A DNA stretch of 64,000 nucleotides from the NCBI RefSeq assembly GCF_011745365.1, contig NW_024468910.1, forward strand, positions 2,136,068-2,200,067, given 5' to 3'. Origin of the DNA: Cryphonectria parasitica EP155 (lineage: Eukaryota; Ascomycota; Sordariomycetes; Diaporthales; Cryphonectriaceae). Made by a program: the position numbers and the translations under genes. Below the pieces are notes generated by a model. It did not search any database and was not told the DNA's origin. It worked only from the letters and a program-made list of their open reading frames with translations. Shown one piece after another: positions 55,187 to 64,000 of this stretch (position 1 is the stretch's first letter; each line of letters begins with the position of its first letter).

Positions 55187-57010
55187 GATTCTGGTTTCAT
55201 CATCTTTTGGCAGCACAACCTAATTTCCAGGTGTTTTGTGAGCAGACCACAGTTCTTGATGCCCTCAACACCATAATGAGCCTCAAGGGCCTTACGAGGA
55301 GAGGATAGCAAGTCAACATTTTCCAGTAATTACTTCTCATGACAAGGTGCTAGGTGGATCTCATCGTCTGTGACTTGGGGTTTCCCCTGAGTTTTGTTTC
55401 TTCTTTCTTTTCTTCCTTCTCTCCCTTATATCTGCCTTTTAATTCCCAAAGATATACACTCGTGGACACCAAGAGCATTCTAGAGCACTGGATATGTCGA
55501 GTCCGCTTTCCCGGCCTCAACAAGGCCAGAAAGAACTAGCACTCTTCCCACAGATCAGTCCTGAGACAAACGGCTGAGTCCAAGACGTCCGACCACCGCG
55601 GATTGCGAAAGATTATGACCCATCCACTACCCCGAAGCGAAGTCGTTCTTCCCGAGTCAAGCAGCCTCGTACGCATTACTTGCCATGTTTGGTACTAGCG
55701 ATCAAAAAGTCGGCTTGTCAAGCGCTGTTAGGCTCTAGAGGTCCTGGCCTGGTCAGCCGCACTGTAGCTTCATTCATACCTGTGGGGTCTCTTTTTACAG
55801 CGCGTCTTGTGGTCACTGCAACGGAGTTGAGATGATCCATGACAGAGACAGCACTTTGAGGCACAGATGATCATGCTTTCGAGGTATCGTCCTGCCAGGG
55901 TCTCCCAGGATGTATTGGCCGTAATCAGTGGTACTGAAGAAGGCTTGTTCTGGCTGCAAAGTCTGCACACAACACCAGTAGCTCACTGCAGTATTTTCTA
56001 TAGAGGTGATACCTACCACAACTATCAAGCAATCTGAAAGGAGCGTAGCGGCAGCACTCTGGCACTTTGAATCAAGACAGCCGATGGCACCTGTCAGGCA
56101 AGGGATCCGGTAGTAGGGCCCCTTGACTTCTTCTGCTGTGACAACGGCTCGGCCCGATCACTGCATCTGAAGGTGAGCTTATAAAGTGGGCGCAATGTGA
56201 AAAAGCATAGACACTATTATACAGCTGTTATCTGGCCACGACGGGCCCCATTATGATAGCAGCCAGGCCATGAAGCAGGTCTTACGTAAGTGTGGGAGTA
56301 GGTAGCTTGTAAACATTCAAGCCTGTTATGATACATTGAGGATTGTAGCATCACATCTGCCTGTTTCTATTACGGTGAAACGCGCTTCAACAGCAGGTTT
56401 GCCTGCGTGTTACTTTGTCTGAGGCCAGCCTTTGGCCTAAAAACAACACCACACAAGCAGACCACTTCTGCAATAGCATCATGTCGACTCAACTCTTCGC
56501 CAATTGAGGTTGCAAGTCTGGCTCCCAGGAACTCAATATGCACAGTGTCTATGCCCCATTTTGTCATCCCCACTCTTGGTTTTCACATCTCGAGATGCCT
56601 ATGGAAAATGCCCCTTAAGAGGACCCGGCACAATAGGCAGCAGCATATGGACAGGGAAAGGGCAAGAAAGCCTGTGGTGAGACAATGCCTTTCGCAAGGG
56701 CAGAGATCTTGGGCGTTGGGCCACACAGAGATAGAAAAGTCACAGGAGATCAAAGGAAGAGGATGAGTACACTGGACCTACTTTCTGGATCCGCATCACC
56801 ATCAGTAGTCTTTCTCCCCCCACTAAAGACATGAACCCTGAAAACCTGGTTGCTGACTGCTTCAAGAGTCGATTCATGCAACATTCCATGCCATCCCTTC
56901 CTCTCCATTCTCGTTGACCTTGCCCGTTGCCTACCTACCCCTTCTTAAAGGTTTTTGTGATGCATAGCAACACTCCCTGTCCCCAATGTTGCAAGACCTC
57001 CAGCTTGGTA
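55187..57010. other. Convergent intergenic region (CWC25 / RNA cyclase-like)
   Basis: About 1.8 kb without any ORF showing codon bias or motifs. T-rich stretches near 55390-55440. Longer than needed for two 3' flanks, so an unannotated short gene or RNA is possible but not supported. Confidence 0.45.
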
Positions 57011-58404
57011 CTAGTTCTTGGTTGCCACTTGGACTGCAGCTCCAATACACACCTTGCCGTCGTTGTAGAAGTTCGCCTTGGGAAGCATCAACTTGGCGGC
57101 ATACCTGGCCAGATGAGTGTGCATCGAGTCGTTGGAGGCTCCAGTTTTGATTGGCAGCTTCTTGACCAGATCCTCATTGAGTGGAAAATCAGGGTGCAGA
57201 TTCTTCAGGGCAGACTCAGTGGACTCGTCTTTGCGGTTGCGAGGGAAGCAGGTTCGCCCGTCAGCGAGAGCCTGGAAGATGACCAGTTGATCTTGGAGAA
57301 AGGAGTCGACTGGACAGTCACCATGCTCACCGCCAACCTCATCCTCAAGGTCCTTTGCAAGCTGGCTGGAGACTTCCTTGCTCATGGAGCCGATATGAGC
57401 ATCTTTGAGACGCTTGCAGGTGGTGATGTCCCGAGCCCACTGGCAGTACTCGGACTTGGCGACAACAAGAACGTAGAAACGATCAGAATGACCACTGTCC
57501 TCACACTTGAATGACAGCTCAGCGCCAGGGAATCGATTCTCGATGTCTTCGATCAGAGCGTCCTTCAGTGGTTCATGAAAGCCCACTGGAGTGATCATGG
57601 TGACTGCCACATTCCCGATGGTAGTGTTGAGGAACTTTGGTCGGTAGCCGACATCAGGGCAGCCCCCAAGCTTGTCTTCGTCCTCATCACACAGCTGCAC
57701 TCCCTGGCATGGCTTGAGGGTTGAGCCCCACTCGAGAGGATGGAACTTGAACGTGACCTTTCCCTTCTGCACAGTCTTGGGATCTGGAGTCATCTGGGCC
57801 CAGCCACGGCGGACCATCTTGCTGGTAACCTTGATGCCAAAATATTTCTCGAGAGCCGGCAGGAAGACCTGGTCGAGATATTCGTAGCTCGGGGCATCGA
57901 GGCAGTTGGTGGCACCGTCAATGCTCAGCTCGATGGGCATGGTGGTCTTGGCCTTGCCTCCCACAAAAAGGAGCAGGGGCAGGACCGTCTGGAAGAATAT
58001 AACGGAGCTGGCTGTCATAGAGCCAGAGTTGATCTTGAGTTCCTTCTTGAAGAGTTTGGTAGAAGGGAGACACTTGGGCCGAAACGTCAGGATTTCATTG
58101 CCCGACTTGTTGCCTTCGACCTCTGCCTCAGTGACTCCAGCGAACCACTTGACAATGGCAACAAGAGCTGGGGTCATTCCTAGAGCATCATCCATCAGTA
58201 GCTGTGACAAGAGTCTATCTGTGTGAAAAAGCACGCAGTGACAAGCTTACCTGGGTTCTTCTTCATAGACCGTATGTCCACAATCTTCACAGGCGTGGTA
58301 GTCATAGCAGACAGGGTGATGAGGATGCGGACAGTCTGGCCATTATTCTCATCATCTGCTGCAGAGACGAGGATGGTCTCCTTGGCGTCCACAGCGTGAA
58401 CCAT
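57011..58404 (-). CDS. Divergent RNA 3'-terminal phosphate cyclase family protein
   Basis: Two exons, 58251-58404 and 57011-58179 (71-nt intron, GTAAGC...CTCTAG), give 440 residues. The intron joins DIRSMKKNPG to MTPALVAIVKW, reproducing the RtcA pattern NIRAxxxxPGL. Other RtcA-like blocks are GVTEAEVEGNKSGNEILTF, KINSGSMTASSVIFFQTVLP, SIDGATNCLDAPSYEYLDQV, LPALEKYFGI and VDSFLQDQLVIFQALADG. The C-terminal segment is SMHTHLARYAAKLMLP. The N-terminal glycine motif EGGGQILR of canonical cyclases is replaced by DENNGQTVRI. The MHTH block probably keeps the catalytic His by alignment with the human sequence as I recall it. RtcA converts RNA 3'-phosphate to a 2',3'-cyclic phosphate. Whether this version is catalytic is uncertain. 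Extra length (about 440 versus 340-370) comes from insertions. It is not Rcl1-like. Confidence 0.8.
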
Positions 58405-59512
58405 TATGGGCAATATGGATGTTGTTTTGCGTATGCTGATGGTTGATTGTTTGTTGTTGTTGTTGAGTAGATGGTGCTCCGTCAACAAGATGTTGGCTGT
58501 TGTTTGCTAGATTTATATATACTTGTTAATCATGGGGGCCAGAGAGGACTGGAGGAGGGGCTTGGTAAAAAGACTGGGCTATTCACATACTGCTTTTCAA
58601 TCAAGCATGCACAAGTGGTGCAGGTCGTGTTGATGGAGAAAACAGAATGCTGTGTGAAGGACAGAAGGGGTAAGAGAAGGGAGAAATTCAGATGAATACT
58701 GAACCTTGCGTTCTACCGAAAGCTGGAGATGCACGAGCTGCTGGGCAACCAGCATCACGTAGTGACTTGTCATGAAAGTGCAGGAGATGACACAAATATC
58801 GACGTGACTTGAATGTTCATGCAGTAAATAAAATCAAAAACACAGCTCTGCAGGGTCTTGAATAGCATGAGTGAAAGGCAGAGGGTTATGGAAAAAGGTG
58901 AACTTGAAGCCAATATTAGGCTGTCTGACTCCTTTAATATTGTGCAGGGCAGGTCCCAATCACTTCTACGGCCATCCTAATCATCTAGCAAGGGTTCACA
59001 CGCATCCTCTTTTACAAGTGAATCAATTTGGGTGATATAGTTCAGAGACGGAAGGAGCGATGTCAGAGGTGGGAAGGGGGTGTGACCCGGGAGCGCCTGC
59101 TTCTGTCTAATCGCGAACATCTCAAGTTGGAGGTAAATCAGCTCGAATGTTATGAGAGTGGGTGAAGACGTGATTCAGCCGTGGCTACTTATGAAGAAAA
59201 TCTGCAGGCTTGTAATTCACAGATTTCCTTGATACAACACTTCAGGTGTGGAGCGCTCTATTAACATGAGTGCTGTTGCTACAAATTGATGACTTAATCA
59301 TACAATCAAAACTCTTTGTCTGGCAATTCGGTTGAGCACTGACTGCTTTCCAGCAGAAAACCCAAGCTGTACAGACAGAGGCTCAGGGGTATCTGAATGT
59401 TTTTCTTCTTTTTCTTTTATAGGTAAAACCATATATACATATGTGTGTGCATCAAATGGTGATCTAGTGTTGGTCTATGGTCTGATTCATACATACACAC
59501 TCACTTACTCAC
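58405..59512. other. Intergenic region, no supported gene
   Basis: About 1.1 kb between two minus-strand genes: the promoter of the cyclase-like gene and the terminator of the Tcd-like gene. Somewhat AT-rich, nothing recognisable. Confidence 0.45.
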
Positions 59513-61278
59513 TCACCACCTATGCTGTTCGTATTCCCTGATCTCTGCCATCCTAGCCTCTACCCTTTTGATGGTCTCAGCATCGTATAGATCTTCAGGG
59601 GCTTTGTCACCCTTCAGCACCTGCTTCTCATGGATTTTATGCTCTTCTTTCGTCATGCACACCAGTTCACTCATGCTCAGTGTTGTGGACTTCTGCAGCT
59701 CTGCACCTTCGCCAATAGTCTTCAAGATGCTGTCCTGTGGCCTCCTCCACCTGATGAGGTGCAGCCTGGTCGGCAGACCACTGATGGCACTGCGGCCACG
59801 GTACATCTCCTCCACCAAGAAGGCCACCTCACCAACGGTCAGGGGGATCCGGAGCCCCACTGCGACATCTGATGGGGCGCCCGGTTCCGACCGTACCAGC
59901 CTCTCCTCGTTGGCCTGTATGGTGGAGAAAACCGAGTCATAGAGCTTGCCGGACCCTTTGGATTCGATGTAGTCCGTAGGATAGCCTGCAAAGAGAACGA
60001 AGAGGAGAGGGAGGGTTAGCAGCGGCGACACGTGTGAGGGAAAGAGGTGGGCGCCTGTGCAATCGTGACGGGAGGGAGAGCCTTGCCTGTGATGTGAAGT
60101 ATAACGTGATTGGCCACTGTGAGGCCAAAGATGGCTGGCATGGTGCCGAGGACTGGTAGGATCCGCACGCGGAAGTCAGGAAGCGGTCCCAGGTCACCCA
60201 CGGAACCTTTCTTGAACTCGTCTTCGGCCAGAGGCAGCAGCTGTGCCTTTCCGTCGGCCGTCCTCTCAGTCGAGTAGACGGCGGGGATGCCGTGTGTCAC
60301 GCCTTGGAGCTTCAACTTCCTCCTTGTGGCCCTTGACAGCGGGTCGTCGGTGCTGCTGCTGATGTCGCCCACGATGATCCTCGTCGGGTCGCTCTTGCAC
60401 CCAGCGCCCATGGCCGAAATGACAGGTAACTTGTGGTCGTGGCAGTATCGCAGCAGGGCCACCTTGGTCTCAATGTTGTCAATCGCGTCGATCACATAGT
60501 CCGGTGCACGACCGTCCTCGGCCCAGGGGCCCAGCAGCGCCTCGCAGCTGTCTGAGTCGAATTTTTCCTGTCGCAGGTCGAAGCGCACCCACGGCGCGAT
60601 GGCCCGCAGCCGCTTCTGCAGGCACTGGACCTTGGGCAGCCCGACATCTGCCAGGGTCGCCACCGCGTGTCTGTTCAGGCTGCTCAGCGTGACCTGGTCA
60701 AAGTCGACAAGCCGTATCCTCGACACGCCCGACCGGGAGAAGGCGGCTGTCGCATGACTACCCACGCCGCCGCAGCCGACCACGACCACAAACGAGCTGC
60801 GGAGCTTGTCGAGACCTTCGGGCCCAAGGAAGACGCGGTTGCGGGCGAGCTGCTCGAGGATCAGCTCGTCATCAAAGTCGCCGGCCTGGGCGCGCCGTGC
60901 GAGCGCCTCGGTTCGGAGATCTTCTTTGTCGGGGGCGGGGATGGTGCCGAGACTGGTGAGCTGTTCATGGGCGCGGGACGAGTTGCTGTTAGTGATCAGC
61001 GCTTCCTCCAAACACGCCCTTTCTCTCTGCAGGATAAGAACAGGTCGGGCTGGTGAACTAGGCCTAGCTGTGAGAAGTAGTCATGAGCGGCTCACCTTCT
61101 GTGGGGGCTTGTCCTCGCTCGGGTCTGGTATCGAGTCCTTCAGTCTCGAGACTCGCTTCTCGTGGGACAGGCGCTGGTAGCTCAGGATCCCGGCCGCCAC
61201 GATGCCTCCTGAGATGACGGCTGTGGCGGCCAGTTGTATGCGTGAGTCGGAGCCTGCGCGAGATAAAAAGCTCGACAT
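59513..61278 (-). CDS. tRNA threonylcarbamoyladenosine dehydratase (Tcd1/2-like)
   Basis: Three exons, 61096-61278, 60087-60960 and 59513-59985, give 509 residues. The N-terminus has a membrane segment (about 13-33, IQLAATAVISGGIVAAGIL), matching the mitochondrial outer-membrane location of yeast Tcd1/Tcd2. The E1/ThiF-like Rossmann domain shows ARNRVFLGPEGLDKLRSSF, VVVVGCGGVGSHATAAFSRS (ATP loop), RIRLVDFDQVTLSSLNRHA, DYVIDAIDNIETKVALL, VISAMGAGCKSDPTRI and DPLSRATRRKLK. The second intron has a GC donor (ACAG/GCAAGG...TTTGCAG); only this junction keeps frame, giving VILHITGYPTDYIESK. The enzyme dehydrates t6A37 of ANN-decoding tRNAs to the cyclic form ct6A. The C-terminal 155 residues are helical and charged, as in fungal orthologues. 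Confidence 0.9.
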
Positions 61279-62081
61279 GGCTGGCTGGCGTGGTTTGTGG
61301 ACGAGAAGGGAGGTGGAGAGGATGTCACGGTGAAGCCATGATCTGAAAATTTACTGTACTATGAAGGGCCGATCCGCTCGCTCCCGCAGCAGCTAAAAAG
61401 TATCGCAAATGTTGTACCCTTGCGAGACGTGACGACCGTACTATGGTACCCTGTACCCCACAGCAGCAAGGGTCTTTGGCGTTCTTAGATAAGCATGCCC
61501 CTGCTACTTCAACGACCACTCGCAGATTTGGAAGAGAGTTGCGTGGTAGCGGTGACTGGGGGTCGGGGTGGTGGTGGATGGCTTCACAAAGCGCAGAGAC
61601 TGCACATCTTCATTCTTCCAGGCTGCCCAAGCCAACAACAACCCCCCCTTAAAACATCCTTGGTATCTCTTGTTGCATTCTCCATGGCGTGGAATTCCTC
61701 ACTCAGTCAGAGTTGGATAGGGTGAAAGTGTTGAATTGCCAGCGATTGCTACCTGGTTGAGTACGTACTTGAGTAAGTACCTTCCGTCCCCCGTTGGAGC
61801 ACCTTCTGCGCAACATCTCGGTAGCGAGTCATCAGAATTTTGCTGCGAGTCAAAGAACCCCCCCCCCCCCATTCAGAGTACTTGGGCGTTCCAAATGTTC
61901 CTTTCCTGTTTCCTTGTTCCCCCCCCCCCCCCAAATTTATGGTCTTCAACATTCCGAACACTTCTTATTTCCCCCCCCCCCCTTTCTTTCCCTTATTCAG
62001 GATACTGGATTCTGGCCCCTTTCACCCCTATCAAAACCATACTGCCTATGAGTCTTCTCTCACTGACCTGTATCAGTGCTC
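61279..62081. other. Tcd promoter region with three long C tracts
   Basis: About 800 nt between two minus-strand genes. Three pure C runs of 13, 14 and 12 nt (61858-61870, 61919-61932, 61971-61982) lie within 125 nt, about 580-700 nt upstream of the Tcd start. On the Tcd coding strand these are G runs, so quadruplex structure is possible. No gene supported. Confidence 0.6.
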
Positions 62082-63633
62082 TCAGATCCGGCAACCTCGG
62101 AGCACCAAATGCTGAAAGGGGTTGCTGGGATGGTGCTCCTTCCTGGGCTTGTACACGCCGTTCTGGAACATACTGCACAATGTGACCTTTACGGTGGATG
62201 GTCCAGTGTTGTCAAGAACCAAGAAGGTTTTGTAGAGCTCAGCAGCCTGCTCCCACCACTCTTGGAGGTGTGGGTGGTTTAACTGCTGGGCAATCTCAGC
62301 ACGGCAGATGATGAGGCGTGAAAGAGTCATCCGATCCAGCATCATTATGCGCTCGAGCTCGAGCTTGTACTCGATGCTGTTGTTGCTGGTAAGATAACCC
62401 ATGTCGCGGCAGTAGGTCTCCGAGTCGAAGTCATTGACAAGGGTGCCATCGCCCTCATCATAGTCATTGTTGACATCGGTCTGATTGTTGGCCTAGTTGT
62501 CCTTCTTGTTAATTACCATAATAATTCCCTCGCTGTACAATCCATTATCCTTTCCACGATCATGTTGCACACTCACCTGTACCTGGTTACTGTTATTGGC
62601 TTTCTGGTTGTACATTTCCACCTTCTGCTTCACAGCTTGCTTGTAAAAGTCATAGACTGCATTGGCATCGTGAATATTGTGTGAGATTGACAATGGGTTT
62701 GTCATTGCAGAGTCTCCAAAGACTTCTTGGAGGACTTTGTAGGCACAGTTGCTCATGCCCCAGACCACATAGCCAAAGACAAAGTTCAGAGCCAACTTTG
62801 CTGTGCATGGGCTGAGTTTGGTAGCACAAAACTGAGCCACATCAGGAATGATGCCAGCATGATGGAAGTAATCACAGAGGTCATCCTGTGCTTTATTGTC
62901 GAGGAAGACTTTGGCGCCAGCTGTCGCAAATCTCTTGTCACGAATGTACGTGATGATCTAGGCAGGTCGATGGTATCATATTAGAAAGACTGGTCAGAGT
63001 GATGAGTAGTAATGGGATGGTCTGAAGCAATACCTTTGGGATGAACAATAGAAATCTGGCTTTCGCAAGCTCATCCTCTTTCCAGGTTGGGGAAACGTTC
63101 GACCCAATGTGGATCTGTCGAGCATCAGGATTGTAGTGCAAGTATAGGCTCCAGTTATCCACAAGGCTGAAGTCATCTCCGTACAGAGACATCTGGTTGT
63201 GACGGGTCACAGGAAAGGAGATGTTGCAGTTGTGCAGGAGGTTAAGAGCTTTGACAAGGGTGTTCTCCAGAAGAGCGATGCTGGGTGCTGCCAGGACCAT
63301 AGGGGGCAGAGGGAAGCGCAAGAGACTGGGTATGTCGAGGAGCTTGGCGAGAGGCAGGAGTTGGCTCTTGGGAGGCTCGATGATCTTGATAGTGCCACCA
63401 TGACCAATCGTGTTGTAGTAGAGCTGGTTGATCCCAGTGGAGCAAAAGGGTACCTCCTGTCCATGTTCGTGTTCGTCTTCGCCACCCTTCAGCAAGATCA
63501 TGCATTTGCGCTGGCAATGAAAGCGCTCCACATTGGTATAGTACAAAGTGTAGGTTGGCTCACGATTGTAGCCAGTGGTGCTTTGAGAGGCGCGCTGGGC
63601 TGAGGCAGTCCCTCCATCTTGGATGGAAGCCAT
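62082..63633 (-). CDS. Orphan three-exon protein of unknown function
   Basis: Three exons, 63034-63633, 62577-62957 and 62082-62492, give 463 residues. Both introns are GT-AG (76 and 84 nt; GTATTG...CCTAG and GTGAGT...ACTAG) and all phases are 0. The start is the ATG at 63633 (MASIQDGGTASAQR). I do not recognise the family. Visible blocks are PTYTLYYTNVERFHCQRKCM, QEVPFCSTGINQLYYNTIGH, SFPVTRHNQMSLYGDDFSLV, ARFLLFIPKIITYIRDKRFA and LNFVFGYVVWGMSNCAYKVL. An Asn/Gln-rich linker follows, then LQEWWEQAAELYKTFLVLD. There is no signal peptide or clear membrane helix. Codon choice is less GC-biased than in the housekeeping genes. The protein looks intact, so a real lineage-specific gene is more likely than a relic. 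Confidence 0.65.
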
Positions 63634-64000
63634 CTTCAAGACTGCTCTTGATCTTTACTTTTTTGTCTGGCTTGATGGTTGGCGTAGTCTGTTGCTCACA
63701 CGATGCAGTTCTCACGCAATGCTGATGTTGATGATGGAATTGTCTGTTTCTCCCTTGTTGACGCGGTGGGTTAGAAGGGGGAGAGGGAGTGGGTTGTTTA
63801 TTCTAATAGACTCTGATGTGCTGGGGAGGGGCGAAAAAGGCGAGGGGTGGGTTAGGGTCAAGGTCCAGACTTGAGCTGGAGGACCAGGTTGACTTTCGAG
63901 ATCAAGGTCAGAATCCAGTAGAGATACTGCAGCCTAAGTGGGTGGCAAGGTAGGAAGTACGAGCCAGGTAGAGTGTTGTTCATGGGATATTAGAATCCTT
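63634..64000. other. Upstream flank of the orphan gene, window end
   Basis: The last 367 nt hold the presumed promoter of the minus-strand orphan gene. No ORF supported. Confidence 0.4.

Noticed and set aside
1..64000. tRNA, rRNA or snoRNA genes
   Set aside because: Scanning for GGTTCGAATCC-type T-arms on both strands gave only isolated partial words (near 37185 and 42330) without matching acceptor stems; covariance-model searching would be decisive.

Overview
This 64 kb window is nuclear DNA of a filamentous ascomycete (Pezizomycotina, most likely a Sordariomycete). The genes are split by short introns, mostly 65-135 nt with GTRAGT-type donors. Gene content is typical of that group: Chs5/exomer, Och1, Ipi3, COP9 subunit 2, Cwc25, sedolisin and an OPT transporter. 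A degraded DUF3435-type recombinase gene carries the C-to-T nonsense pattern expected from RIP. No prokaryotic operons, rRNA genes, convincing tRNAs or CRISPR arrays were seen. Exon boundaries were worked out by hand from splice consensus, reading-frame continuity and recalled family motifs.

Layout. 0.1-0.9 kb: eIF1A (-). 2.9-3.8 kb: unrecognised basic protein (+). 4.1-5.4 kb: Chs5 exomer subunit (+). 5.7-6.5 kb: short-chain dehydrogenase (-). 8.5-9.6 kb: synaptobrevin v-SNARE (+). 10.6-11.9 kb: Och1 mannosyltransferase (-). Roughly 13.9-18.9 kb is an AT-richer island. It holds an inverted repeat, degenerate tandem repeats, a broken coiled-coil gene and a heavily mutated DUF3435 tyrosine-recombinase ('captain'-like) pseudogene with a C2H2 tail. 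19.9-21.3 kb: Ipi3 (+). 22.0-24.1 kb: secreted S53 peptidase (+), convergent with an oligopeptide transporter (24.6-27.6 kb, -). 30.5-32.9 kb: Zn2Cys6 regulator (+). 33.5-35.0 kb: Hst2-like sirtuin (+). 35.9-36.9 kb: LipB octanoyltransferase (+). 36.9-47.3 kb is a 10 kb gene desert rich in microsatellites. 47.3-50.0 kb: otubain with long extensions (+). 51.3-53.3 kb: COP9 subunit 2 with a Gly/Arg tail (-), divergent from Cwc25 (53.9-55.2 kb, +). 57.0-58.4 kb: divergent RNA 3'-phosphate cyclase family protein (-). 59.5-61.3 kb: Tcd1/2-like tRNA ct6A dehydratase (-). 62.1-63.6 kb: orphan three-exon gene (-).

How the genes relate. Most are independent housekeeping genes. Three themes stand out. 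Chs5, the v-SNARE and Och1 are all Golgi/post-Golgi secretion genes lying within 8 kb. The secreted peptidase and the peptide importer form a tail-to-tail pair suited to protein scavenging. The last quarter carries several RNA or protein-turnover genes (Cwc25, RNA cyclase-like, Tcd, CSN2, otubain). The most notable items are the RIP-like captain fossil, several family members with unusual lineage-specific extensions, two GC-AG introns each required by its protein family, and two orphan genes.
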